From an uncultured Opitutaceae bacterium (GTDB taxonomy: Bacteria > Verrucomicrobiota > Verrucomicrobiia > Opitutales > Opitutaceae), in contig CAIXHE010000109.1 in assembly GCA_903919205.1 (NCBI GenBank), forward strand, positions 1 to 64,000: a stretch of 64,000 nucleotides of DNA, read 5' to 3'. Shown one piece after another: positions 7,711-14,929 of the stretch. A program made the translations under genes and the position numbers. The notes under the pieces are model-generated. The model did no database searches, was not told the DNA's origin, and worked only from the letters and a program-made list of their open reading frames with translations. How positions within the stretch are numbered: position 1 is the stretch's first letter; each line of letters begins with the position of its first letter.

Positions 7711-7995
7711 TCAGGTCTCGCTCTCGCTCAAATCGGGAGACGCAAGGATCTGGCTTGCGACGCTCCGGATGATCGAGGTTGACGGGTAGTTCGGGTCGGC
7801 CGCCAGGGCGCGGGCGCGGGCCACCACCTCGGGGCGCACCTCCGGCTGGCTGGCCAGGGCGCTCTTCAGGTAAGCGGCGCTGTCCGTTGAAATCTGGTCA
7901 GGCTTGCCCGGCAGCGGCCGTGCGGAAGCCTGTCCGGCGGCGGGCACGGGGGTCGTGCCTGCGGCCCTGTCGGAAGGGGACATGGAGGGTATCAT
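7711..7995 (-). CDS. flgM: FlgM-like anti-sigma-28 factor candidate
   Basis: This 94-residue protein has a disordered Pro/Ala/Gly-rich N-terminal half. Its C-terminal half resembles FlgM: QISTDSAAYLKSALASQP, then VRPEVVARARALAADPNYPSTSIIRSVASQIL. That matches the FlgM pattern of a short serine-containing helix, the VR-x-x-x-V-x-x-AR-x-x-x-A core, a Y-P turn and a final helix. FlgM binds FliA in the cytoplasm and is exported through the completed hook-basal body, which releases late gene expression. Small size, a disordered N-terminus and the position just before fliS in a sigma-28-type operon all fit. The similarity is by eye only. The start could also be the ATG at 7983. Confidence 0.6.
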   Translation of the reverse strand: MIPSMSPSDRAAGTTPVPAAGQASARPLPGKPDQISTDSAAYLKSALASQPEVRPEVVARARALAADPNYPSTSIIRSVASQILASPDLSESET

Positions 7996-8067
7996 TGGCT
8001 TTTCGGTTTACGAAACGGTCTGCCTCTGATGGTTCGTTACAGGGAACGCCGTTGGATGTTGAGGAGA

Positions 8068-8094
8068 TTATCGGTCAAAGGGGGGGGCACTTTA
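8068..8094 (-). promoter_or_regulatory. Sigma-28-type promoter for the flgM-fliS operon
   Basis: On the minus strand, TAAAGTGC, an 11-bp spacer rich in C and ACCGATAA. The -35 overlaps the stop codon of the preceding lipoprotein gene. The leader to the ATG at 7995 is about 65 nt. Confidence 0.75.
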
Positions 8095-8835
8095 GCGGCC
8101 TTTGGGTGAATCCTTGCGGTCCGGGATGGCGGGGGCGTTGATCGGAGGCAGGGTCGAGAACATCGACGCCGTCGCGTACGCCGCAAAGCGCACCGGGGAC
8201 TGGAGCACGACGGGGCTGAGCCCCGCCGGCAGGCTCCCCTGGTCGCGGTTGGAGAGATAGTGCTCCGCGGCAGCCACCACCGCGGGGTCGTCCGCCGAGT
8301 AGATCGTGTCAAAGGTCCACACGAGGTGGGCGTTCGAGACCGTGGCGAGCTTGGCCCTAAACCCCAGCGAGAGAGGATGATAGGCCCTATACACGGTCAG
8401 GTCCACGAACAGCACCGCATCCGCCGCGTACTCGCGCCGGATGACGGCCATGAAGTTGCCGGGGATGGGGGAGACGGAGGGGAGTTCGTCCGTCTCGAAG
8501 AACCGGCGGCATTCCTCGCGCGTCAGCGGGACCACCTCGAAACGGTTCTGAAGCTGCAGGGCCGAGACCAGGACGGGGTCGAGCGCCGACACGCTCTCGG
8601 GCGAGGCCACCGTGCCCCCAGCCAGGGGCAGAAGGACCACCCGGCGCAGGGCGGCCGGCAGCTTGGCGTCGCCCCCGTGGTTCGACGGCACGAACTCCGG
8701 GACCTTCCTCTTGATCCCCGAGCTGTCGGCGGTGAAGTGGCCGCACCCGCACAGGGCCACCGCGAGCCCGGTGAGTAAGAGGGCCGCGGGCAGGCTTCGC
8801 AGGAGGCTCGGGATCCGGCCGGGGAGGGTCGTCAT
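8092..8835 (-). CDS. Outer-membrane lipoprotein downstream of fliD
   Basis: This 247-residue precursor has a long hydrophobic signal and a lipobox (VALCGC), so it should be lipidated on the Cys near residue 31. The mature part opens with about 40 polar residues. A domain follows in which LRRVVLLPLAGG, then LVSALQLQNRFEVVPLTREEC and DAVLFVDLTVYRAYHPLSLGFRAKL resemble LpoB/CsgG/FlgO-type lipoproteins: a strand, a helix pair, a strand and a regular beta sheet. It starts 6 bp after the fliD stop, so it is transcribed with fliD and is probably a flagellar outer-membrane lipoprotein. The precise family is uncertain. Confidence 0.7.
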   Translation of the reverse strand: MTTLPGRIPSLLRSLPAALLLTGLAVALCGCGHFTADSSGIKRKVPEFVPSNHGGDAKLPAALRRVVLLPLAGGTVASPESVSALDPVLVSALQLQNRFEVVPLTREECRRFFETDELPSVSPIPGNFMAVIRREYAADAVLFVDLTVYRAYHPLSLGFRAKLATVSNAHLVWTFDTIYSADDPAVVAAAEHYLSNRDQGSLPAGLSPVVLQSPVRFAAYATASMFSTLPPINAPAIPDRKDSPKGR

Positions 8836-8841
8836 CGGGTC

Positions 8842-10632
8842 CTAGCCATTCACCGTGGCGCTGGTGGACGAGCCGCTGCTGCCCGAGGAGCTGCTCGAGG
8901 ACGAGGATCCCCCGAACATCCCGTTCAGGATGCCCTGGTTGGACTGGGCTGCCGACTGCGCTTGCTGCATGGCGAGGAACTCATTGGTGAGGGACGTCTG
9001 CTCGTTGGCAAGCTGCGCCTGAAGGAGGGTGATCTTGTTCGCGTCGGCCGTGTTCTGGGCGTTGAGCGCCGTCGTGTTGATCGCGATGCCGCCGGTCGTC
9101 GGGAGCGTGAGGCTCTGGAGGTAGTTGTTCAGGCGGTCCCCGAAACCCGTGCTCGCGGTCTGGAAGAAGGCCGCCACCCCCGAGGGGTTGCTCGTGAGCG
9201 CGTTGGTGAGCGCGGTCTGGTTTGTGACGGAGAGCTGGTTGCTGGTCCCTGTGAAGTCGATTCCGAGGTCGCTCAGGCTCTTGATCGCCCCGGATAGCCC
9301 CGAGACCGAGTTGAAGGCGAGGTTCTGGATCTGCTGGGCCCACTCGGGGACGTCCTGGTTGCTCGAGAGCACGGAGGTCGTGACCGATCCGTTCACGTTG
9401 GTCGTGATCTGGGTCAGGCTCTGCATGTCGGTCTGCAGGGCGTTGTAGGCCGTGATGAAGCTCTGGATGGCCGTGTTCATGGCCCCCGTGTTGCCCGTCA
9501 CCGCCACCGTTTGTGTGCCGGTGGAGTTCACGTTCACGGTCAGCCCGGAGATGCCCGTCACCGACGACGACAGCGTGTTGCTCGTGCTCGAGATCGAGGA
9601 ACCCCCGTTCACCGAGAAGGTGGCGTCCCGGCCCTGCTTGAGCGTGGCCCCGGTCGTGAGCCCAAGGCTCGCCATCAACGTCCCCGACGTGTCGGCCACG
9701 CCGACGCCGAGGTCACCCGTCGCGTTGTTGGTGAGGATCATCTGGTCGGACGAGGGGTCGTAGCTCGCCGTGACGCCCGCCGCGCTGTTGTTGATGTCCG
9801 ACATGATCGAGGAGATCGTGTCGGTGTTCACGTTGTAATTGATGGCCACCCCGTTGACCGTGAACGTGCCCGCCCCCGAGCTGCCCGTGCCCGTGACGGG
9901 CGAGCTCAGCCCCGCGTTGGCGAGGGTGGCCGTGGTCGACACGGCGCCGAGCGCGCCCGCGCTCGAAACGCTGCTCGTCCCGGTGGTGGACAACTTCATC
10001 GCCTGGAGGAAGTTGCTGGTGTCGTTCGACGCGCCGAGGACGACCGGGCTCCCGTCGCCGCTCGCGAGCGTGATCTCGTCGGTGGTGGGGTTGTAGGACC
10101 CCGTGACATTGCCGCCGGTGGCCGTCGAGATGGCGTCGAGGACCTGCTGGAGCGAGTCGGTGGTCGCTACCGTCACCTGCTTGCCGTCGACGCTGAAGGT
10201 GCCGGCCGTGACCGCCGTGGCCACCGGAAGCGTGGCGATCGTGAGGCCGGACACGTCCGAGGTCGCGCTCAGGCTCTCGCCGATCGCGCTCGATCCGACG
10301 AGGCTGCTGGGGGTGGCCAGCTGGGTCACGTCGAAGGTGTAGTTGCCGAGGGCCGTGCCGCTCGCGGCGGTGGAGGTCCAGGACGAGCCCGCGGTGGTCG
10401 AGGCGGCCGAGACGCCGTTGAAAAGCCCGTCGGCCTGCAGCGCCTGGACCGTCGTCTGCAGGCTCGTGATGTCCCCGGTGAGCTGGGTGAACGCGGAAAG
10501 CTGGGAGTTGTTGGTCGCCTCGTCGTTCTGGAGCGTCGTCACCGGCGCGCTGTCGATCTGAATCAGCTGCGTCACCACCGACTGCCAGTTGAAGGAGCCG
10601 TTGACGAGGCCGGAGAGTGAGATGCCTGACAT
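8842..10632 (-). CDS. fliD: Flagellar filament cap protein FliD
   Basis: This 596-residue FliD (HAP2) caps the growing filament and promotes flagellin insertion. The N-terminus (NGSFNWQSVVTQLIQIDSAPVTTLQND) is the conserved FliD_N region. Repeated Ser/Thr/Gly-rich beta domains with flagellin hook-like stretches (GAGTFTVNGVAINYNVNTDT) fill the middle. The C-terminal coiled coil (QNTADANKITLLQAQLANEQTSLTNEFLAMQQAQS) matches FliD_C. The protein ends in an unusual tail of about 20 residues that is nearly pure Ser/Gly. It is the first gene of a minus-strand operon with a lipoprotein, and its promoter faces away from that of flagellin. Confidence 0.95.
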   Translation of the reverse strand: MSGISLSGLVNGSFNWQSVVTQLIQIDSAPVTTLQNDEATNNSQLSAFTQLTGDITSLQTTVQALQADGLFNGVSAASTTAGSSWTSTAASGTALGNYTFDVTQLATPSSLVGSSAIGESLSATSDVSGLTIATLPVATAVTAGTFSVDGKQVTVATTDSLQQVLDAISTATGGNVTGSYNPTTDEITLASGDGSPVVLGASNDTSNFLQAMKLSTTGTSSVSSAGALGAVSTTATLANAGLSSPVTGTGSSGAGTFTVNGVAINYNVNTDTISSIMSDINNSAAGVTASYDPSSDQMILTNNATGDLGVGVADTSGTLMASLGLTTGATLKQGRDATFSVNGGSSISSTSNTLSSSVTGISGLTVNVNSTGTQTVAVTGNTGAMNTAIQSFITAYNALQTDMQSLTQITTNVNGSVTTSVLSSNQDVPEWAQQIQNLAFNSVSGLSGAIKSLSDLGIDFTGTSNQLSVTNQTALTNALTSNPSGVAAFFQTASTGFGDRLNNYLQSLTLPTTGGIAINTTALNAQNTADANKITLLQAQLANEQTSLTNEFLAMQQAQSAAQSNQGILNGMFGGSSSSSSSSGSSGSSTSATVNG

Positions 10633-10659
10633 GGTGGTGGGTGGTGCTCTGAGGGGGTA

Positions 10660-10686
10660 GTATCGGCCTCCCTTGACGGATCTTTA
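10660..10686 (-). promoter_or_regulatory. Sigma-28-type promoter for fliD
   Basis: On the minus strand, TAAAGATC, an 11-bp spacer and GCCGATAC. This is a very close FliA match, about 20 nt before the probable leader reaches the fliD ATG. Confidence 0.85.
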
Positions 10687-10725
10687 GCAATTCGAGCCGC
10701 CCAGCGTTTTTTTGGGAAATTGGCA

Positions 10726-10753
10726 TAAACCCTGTCCGGGACCGGGACGATAG
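10726..10753 (+). promoter_or_regulatory. Sigma-28-type promoter for flagellin
   Basis: TAAACCCT, a 12-bp spacer and GACGATAG on the plus strand. The predicted leader is about 95 nt, much longer than at the signalling genes in this window, and ends in a clear ribosome binding site (GGAAG). Confidence 0.7.
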
Positions 10754-10855
10754 GCACCTCGTCGAGGAAAACTCCGAGACCGGCGCGACCAGGAGCCGAT
10801 CACCCTGGCCCGACTGCGGCACGGACGCCGCGCTTAGCATCAAGGAAGACCCAAC

Positions 10856-11644
10856 ATGTCACTAGATATCGACACAAACATGGCAGCCATCGTGGCCGCC
10901 AACAACCTCGCTGCCTCCAACATGCAGTTGCAGTCGAGCATCACCAAGCTGTCCAGCGGTTCGCGCATCACCACCCCCGCCGATGACGCGGGCGGCCTGG
11001 CGGTCTCGATGAAGCTGTCGGCGCAGGCCAACGTGGCGAACGCCACCCTCTCGAACATCGCCGACGCCCAGTCGTTCCTGCAGACGCAGGATGGCGCGAT
11101 GTCCGTCGCCGGCCAGATCCTCAACCGCATGAGCGAGCTGGCGACCCTGGCTCAGGACCCGACGAAGAGCTCGACCGACGTGACCAACTACGCGTCCGAG
11201 TTCACCACGCTGGGCACCGAGCTCACGCAGGTCACCGGCCAGACGTTCAACGGCATCTCCCTTTTCGGCAGCTCCAGCACCGGCACCGTTGCCGGCGTGG
11301 CGCTCTCCGGTGAGGACGTCGCCACGAGCGTGTCGTCCGTCAGCTCCGTCACCCTCACGGCCTCGAACGCCGCGGCGACCGAGACGGCCATCACGGCCGC
11401 GATCCAGGCCGTCGCCAGCAACCGCGCGACCAACGGTTCGCAGCAGTCGCAGCTCGGCTACGCCCAGACGCTCGAGACCAACAACGCCACGAACCTCACG
11501 GCTGCCTCGGGTCAGATCACGGATGTGAACATCGCCTCCGAGTCGACCAACCTGGCGAAGTGGAACGTGCTCGTCCAGAGCGGCGCCTCCATGCTCTACC
11601 AGGCGAACCAGCAGAGCCAGGTGGCCCTGAAGCTCCTCCAGTAA
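10856..11644 (+). CDS. fliC: Flagellin
   Basis: This 262-residue flagellin is short for the family and keeps little more than the D0 and D1 domains. The N-terminus (NLAASNMQLQSSITKLSSGSRI, then DDAGGLAVSMKLSAQ) and C-terminus (SESTNLAKWNVLVQSGASMLYQANQQSQVALKLLQ) are the conserved coiled-coil segments. The central region of about 100 residues is Ser/Thr/Ala-rich and could carry O-linked glycans, which fits the glycosyltransferase island downstream. It is read from its own sigma-28-type promoter with a GGAAG ribosome binding site 8 nt before the ATG. Two hairpins follow the stop codon. Confidence 0.96.
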   Translation: MSLDIDTNMAAIVAANNLAASNMQLQSSITKLSSGSRITTPADDAGGLAVSMKLSAQANVANATLSNIADAQSFLQTQDGAMSVAGQILNRMSELATLAQDPTKSSTDVTNYASEFTTLGTELTQVTGQTFNGISLFGSSSTGTVAGVALSGEDVATSVSSVSSVTLTASNAAATETAITAAIQAVASNRATNGSQQSQLGYAQTLETNNATNLTAASGQITDVNIASESTNLAKWNVLVQSGASMLYQANQQSQVALKLLQ

Positions 11645-11680
11645 TCTGAACTCCGCTCAGGGAGAGTCCTGATTCGCCCA

Positions 11681-11712
11681 GGGCTGGCCGCCGCGAAGGC
11701 GGCGGCCAGCCC
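11681..11712 (+). terminator. Stable hairpin after flagellin
   Basis: This is a perfect 14-bp inverted repeat with a GAAG loop, 36 bp after the flagellin stop. It is not followed by a T-run, so it may act as an mRNA 3'-end stabiliser with the second hairpin serving as terminator. Confidence 0.6.
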
Positions 11713-11770
11713 ACCGGGTCAGTCGCGATCCTTGCGGAGGCCCCGTGGGTCCCTGGTTGGACCCGCCAGC

Positions 11771-11799
11771 AAGGCCCCGGCTTGTCCGGGGCCTTCGCA
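11771..11799 (+). terminator. Rho-independent terminator of flagellin
   Basis: AAGGCCCCGG, a 5-nt loop and CCGGGGCCTT, then CGCATTTT. The T-run on the plus strand makes this the better terminator for the flagellin transcript. Confidence 0.72.
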
Positions 11800-11835
11800 T
11801 TTTCGGGCATCGACGACCCTGCCCGGCATCCCAAG

Positions 11836-11864
11836 AAAATGGCCCGGTCCATCGGACCGGGCCA
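11836..11864 (-). terminator. Rho-independent terminator of the 11891 gene
   Basis: Read on the minus strand, an 11-bp arm pair (TGGCCCGGTCC / GGACCGGGCCA) with a 3-nt loop is followed by ATTTTCTT. It lies 27 bp past the stop codon of the secreted protein gene. Confidence 0.78.
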
Positions 11865-11890
11865 CGTTCCCACGGCACTGGCGACGGGGA

Positions 11891-12700
11891 TCAGGGCACG
11901 ACGTAGACTTCCACCAGGACGTTTCCCGAGTCGCTGGACGAGGTGCTCTTTACCTGGGCCGTATAGGCTCCGGGGGCCAGTGTGGCCACCAGGGCCGAGT
12001 CGGCGCTGCCCGCCGTGAGCGCGAACGCACCGGACGACGAGGAGGCGGCGGACACGGCAGCGGTGCCATTCCAGCCGGTGTTCGACGCGACGGCGGAGCC
12101 GCCGGGGCCGAAGAGCGCCAGGGTTGGCGTGGCCAGCGTCCCGGGGACCCCGAACTGCGAAAGGCCCGGGCCGACCGCCCGTACCAGCACGGTGACGGGC
12201 GTCGAGCCGCTGATCACAAACCCGACCGTCGAGCTCGTGGCGGCGTCCAGGTGCATGAGATCCGACACATTGATGAGCGAATTGCCCTGCACGAGGGAGT
12301 TGAGGGCCGTCGGCACACCAAGGGAAGCCAGCGTGAACGAACCCGTCTGCGAGGCGCCGGACGCGTAGGCGGCCGAGAAGGTGCCCCCGTTCACGCTCGT
12401 GAAGGTCAGGGTGGCTGTAACGGCGCCCTCCGTGATGACCCCGGTGTTGGCGCCCGTGTTCGCATAGGTGTACGGGGCGGGGAGGCTGAGGGCCCCCGCT
12501 GAGGTGACGGTGTAGTCCGTTCCGTTGACGGAGAGCAGGTCGGAGAACGACCCGTCGGCGTTGGCGCCTCCGGTGCTGCCCGTCAGCGTTGAGTTGAGGA
12601 TCGTGTTTCCGATCACGGACGTCGGGGCGTACCCCTGGGCCTGCGCGCGGAGACCGAGCATGAGGCCGCCAAGGGCCGTAAGGATTCGAAATGAATTCAT
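11891..12700 (-). CDS. Secreted beta-rich protein of a verrucomicrobial type
   Basis: This 269-residue secreted protein starts MNSFRILTALGGLMLGLRAQA, a signal peptide with cleavage likely after AQA. The ATG at 12700 is chosen because the upstream 16 codons are polar and precede the signal. The mature protein is rich in Ser/Thr/Gly/Ala. Its second half has the order FVISGSTPVTVLVRAVGPGL, then TPTLALFGPG, VASNTGWN, SADSALVATLAPGAYTAQV and VEVYVVP. I know that domain from secreted proteins of Opitutae, where it usually sits at the C-terminus. It lies 28 bp after the ferritin-like gene on the same strand, so the two are probably one operon. The function is unknown. Confidence 0.75.
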   Translation of the reverse strand: MNSFRILTALGGLMLGLRAQAQGYAPTSVIGNTILNSTLTGSTGGANADGSFSDLLSVNGTDYTVTSAGALSLPAPYTYANTGANTGVITEGAVTATLTFTSVNGGTFSAAYASGASQTGSFTLASLGVPTALNSLVQGNSLINVSDLMHLDAATSSTVGFVISGSTPVTVLVRAVGPGLSQFGVPGTLATPTLALFGPGGSAVASNTGWNGTAAVSAASSSSGAFALTAGSADSALVATLAPGAYTAQVKSTSSSDSGNVLVEVYVVP

Positions 12701-12728
12701 GGTTGTTTGGATTGGGGGATGGGTTGGG

Positions 12729-13658
12729 TCAGGACGTGATCTGGCCATTCATCCCGCTGGGGAAGAAGAGTCCCTTTGAGGCGTTCACCGCTCCGTAGAC
12801 GACGTTCAGCACCTGCCGCGTCGTGCGCGAGAACACGATGCTGTTCGCATCCGTGGGCACGATGTTCGCCACTCCGTTGAGAATGACGCCTTGGTCGTCG
12901 GCGGCTCCGGACAGCGTGGCGCGCAGGGCCGAGATCGCGGCCGCGGCCTGCTGGGTTGCGGAGCCCAGTTGGTAGAGGAGGAGGCGAACCTCCGAGGCGT
13001 GATAGGCCTCGACGCCCAGGATGCCGGCGGCGGCGGTCAGGTAGTCCTTGTTGGTGATCAGGGCCGCGGCGCCATGGTAGGCGGTCACGCCGACGTCCTC
13101 GAAGATGAACGCCCCTATGAGGAAGTTCGTCTCGCTCGCGAAGGGATCGAAGGTTGCACCGAGGCCGGCGGCCGCGGCGGCCGTGTTGAAGCTGTTCAGC
13201 AGGTCGATGCTCGGCTCGGCCGCGGGCGTTCCGCCTGCCGCGGTGATCGCCGAGCGCAGGAACTTGACGTGGTTCAGCTCGTCGGCCGCGATTCTCTGCG
13301 CGTATTGCTGGATGGCGGGCGTCGCGAAGGGCACCTGTGCGCCCGACTTCACCGTGACGGTGCCCTGGGTGCCAGAGCCGGTAACGGCCACGCCGGCGGC
13401 GGCGACGCCCGTGCCATTGATGGCATAGGAGTAGAATTCGGCCTCCAGGTACTCGAGGTTCAGGGCGAAGTTAAGGACCGCGAGGTCCGTGGGGTTGAGT
13501 GCGGCGCCGTCCGCGAACGCTGCAGCGGCGCGCTTGGCGCCCAGGCCCAGCGAGGCGACGCCGAGCGCGCCGAGCCCGAGTCGAGCAAGGGCCGAGCGCC
13601 GGCTCAGTTGGCTGCCGGCGCCCTTCCGATGGCCCGTTTCGATCAATTCCATGGTCAT
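12729..13658 (-). CDS. Tat-exported ferritin-like (desiccation-related) protein
   Basis: This 309-residue protein starts with a twin-arginine signal ([20 protein letters not shown]) and so should be exported folded. The body is a ferritin-like four-helix domain of the Ferritin_2 type, with metal-ligand-like residues in [39 protein letters not shown] and [13 protein letters not shown]. The class includes the plant desiccation-related PCC13-62 proteins, and bacterial copies are often stress-induced. A strong ribosome binding site (AAAGGAGATG) precedes the ATG. It is first in an operon with the secreted protein at 11891. A degenerate copy of the region-2 stress promoter lies upstream (13754-13788). 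Confidence 0.85.
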   Translation of the reverse strand: MTMELIETGHRKGAGSQLSRRSALARLGLGALGVASLGLGAKRAAAAFADGAALNPTDLAVLNFALNLEYLEAEFYSYAINGTGVAAAGVAVTGSGTQGTVTVKSGAQVPFATPAIQQYAQRIAADELNHVKFLRSAITAAGGTPAAEPSIDLLNSFNTAAAAAGLGATFDPFASETNFLIGAFIFEDVGVTAYHGAAALITNKDYLTAAAGILGVEAYHASEVRLLLYQLGSATQQAAAAISALRATLSGAADDQGVILNGVANIVPTDANSIVFSRTTRQVLNVVYGAVNASKGLFFPSGMNGQITS

Positions 13659-13753
13659 AATCTCATCTCCTTTGTTTGGGTGAAATTACTGGCACGCGCG
13701 GCGACGTCATCGCAGGGTTTAGGTTCTAAAGCGCGGGCCAGATTCACGGCGGG

Positions 13754-13788
13754 ACAGTATCCGGGTCCTTCGGTACCACCATTGGGGT
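13754..13788 (-). promoter_or_regulatory. Degenerate ACCCCAT-N22 type promoter before the ferritin-like gene
   Basis: On the minus strand, ACCCCAA is followed exactly 22 bp later by TACTGT. This is the spacing of the shared promoter in the 44-62 kb region. The left half of the palindrome is poorly conserved (GGTG instead of GGGT), so the site is weak. The predicted leader is about 89 nt. The stretch 13659-13862 holds nothing else that I recognise. Confidence 0.35.
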
Positions 13789-13862
13789 GTGCACCTACCC
13801 TGCACCGGGCCTTGACCGGCGCAGTTCGACCCCTCGACGAGCAACCGGGCCCGAGCACGGCC

Positions 13863-14924
13863 TCAGGCCGCGCAGATCGCTCCCGCCACCACCGATCCCA
13901 CCGTCTCGCCGCGGTTGAAGTGCTCGTAGATGCGGCGCCGCTCGGCTGGCGTGGTGGCCAGCGCGCGCTCGCAAGCGGCGAGCAGGCCCGGCAGGTCGCC
14001 GTGCCCGTACCGCAGCACCAGGCCCTCGCGGTGCAACTCTTCAAGGCGGCCGCCGAGGCTCGAGTCCTCGGAGACCGGCACGATCCCGCAGCAGCCCGAC
14101 CAGAATGGCCGGTCGGTGTGGGTCCTCGCCATGCCCGGCGTCGCGAACTTGCGGCCCTCGGGGCAGAGCCCCGCCTTGAAGCGCGAGAGCCCGGGACGGT
14201 CGGCGACCGGCACCGAGTGGTCGTGGACGGCCAGGAAGCGGTCCTTCAGCTTGGACCTGAGGAACTGGATCTGACGCTGGCGATGGGCGGTGAGTCCCAG
14301 CTGCGAGCCCAGGAAGAGCACCCGCTCCTCGGGGGCCTCGTTGAAGGGCACCGAGAAGGGCACCACATTGGCCACCCAGCTGCGGTGATGGGTTCGGCAG
14401 CCGGCCTTGAGCAGCGCCCTGCCCTGTTCGTCCAGGGGCGACTCGTCGTGGATCAGCACGTCCAGGTGGGGCGCAATCTCAGTGAAGCAGGGCATGAAGC
14501 GGCTCGCCTCATCGAAGGCGTAGAAGAGGTGCCGCACCCCCGAGACCGAGAGGAGCGCGAACACGCGCCCGGCAAGGGGCCCGAGCGCCTGCGGCTGGTG
14601 GGCCATGGTGAGGAGCCACCGCTCCTCGCCGGGCTCCCGGGGCGCGCGGGCGAGGTCAAGAAGGCCCGCCGGGCCGCTGACCCAGGCGGGAAGGAACTCG
14701 GTGCCCGGGTGCGACAGGGCCGCGAGGCAGCGGGTGTTCTCGCCATACCAGTCGCAGTCAAGCCGGGCCTTCGCGAGGAGGCCCGCGTCCGCCGGGTTGG
14801 AGACCCGGGGCTTGAGATCGATGGCCGGCACCCGGGCTGCGTACCCTGCCGCGTCCTCGAGGCCGTCGGCCCACGTGTTGAAATAGCAAATGCGCACGCG
14901 CCTGGCTCTGCCGGGGACGTCCAT
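13863..14924 (-). CDS. Glycosyltransferase-like protein (GT-B type)
   Basis: This 353-residue protein resembles the spore-maturation CgeB or glycosyl_trans_1_2 type. RVRICYFNTWADGLEDAAGYAA forms a first strand and helix. The C-terminal half has VPFNEAPEERVLFLGSQ, then CPEGRKFATPGMARTHTDRPFWSGCCGIVPVSEDSSLGGRLEEL, which looks like the acidic sugar-nucleotide binding site followed by a terminal helix. It begins 5 bp after the stop of the large TPR glycosyltransferase and is last in the glycosylation operon. The start at 14924 (MDVPGRARRV) is preferred because the upstream reading frame lies inside the neighbour. Donor and acceptor cannot be inferred. Confidence 0.65.
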   Translation of the reverse strand: MDVPGRARRVRICYFNTWADGLEDAAGYAARVPAIDLKPRVSNPADAGLLAKARLDCDWYGENTRCLAALSHPGTEFLPAWVSGPAGLLDLARAPREPGEERWLLTMAHQPQALGPLAGRVFALLSVSGVRHLFYAFDEASRFMPCFTEIAPHLDVLIHDESPLDEQGRALLKAGCRTHHRSWVANVVPFSVPFNEAPEERVLFLGSQLGLTAHRQRQIQFLRSKLKDRFLAVHDHSVPVADRPGLSRFKAGLCPEGRKFATPGMARTHTDRPFWSGCCGIVPVSEDSSLGGRLEELHREGLVLRYGHGDLPGLLAACERALATTPAERRRIYEHFNRGETVGSVVAGAICAA

Positions 14925-14929
14925 CGTGG

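Noticed and set aside
8869-8920. Ser-encoding simple repeat at the fliD 3' end considered as a phase-variable tract.
   Set aside because: The Ser codons are mixed and the nucleotide repeat is too imperfect for slipped-strand variation.
10720-10740. Sigma-54-type promoter (TTGGCATAAACCCTGT) in the fliD/fliC gap.
   Set aside because: The -12 GC is missing (GT), and a sigma-28-type site overlaps the same bases with a better match.
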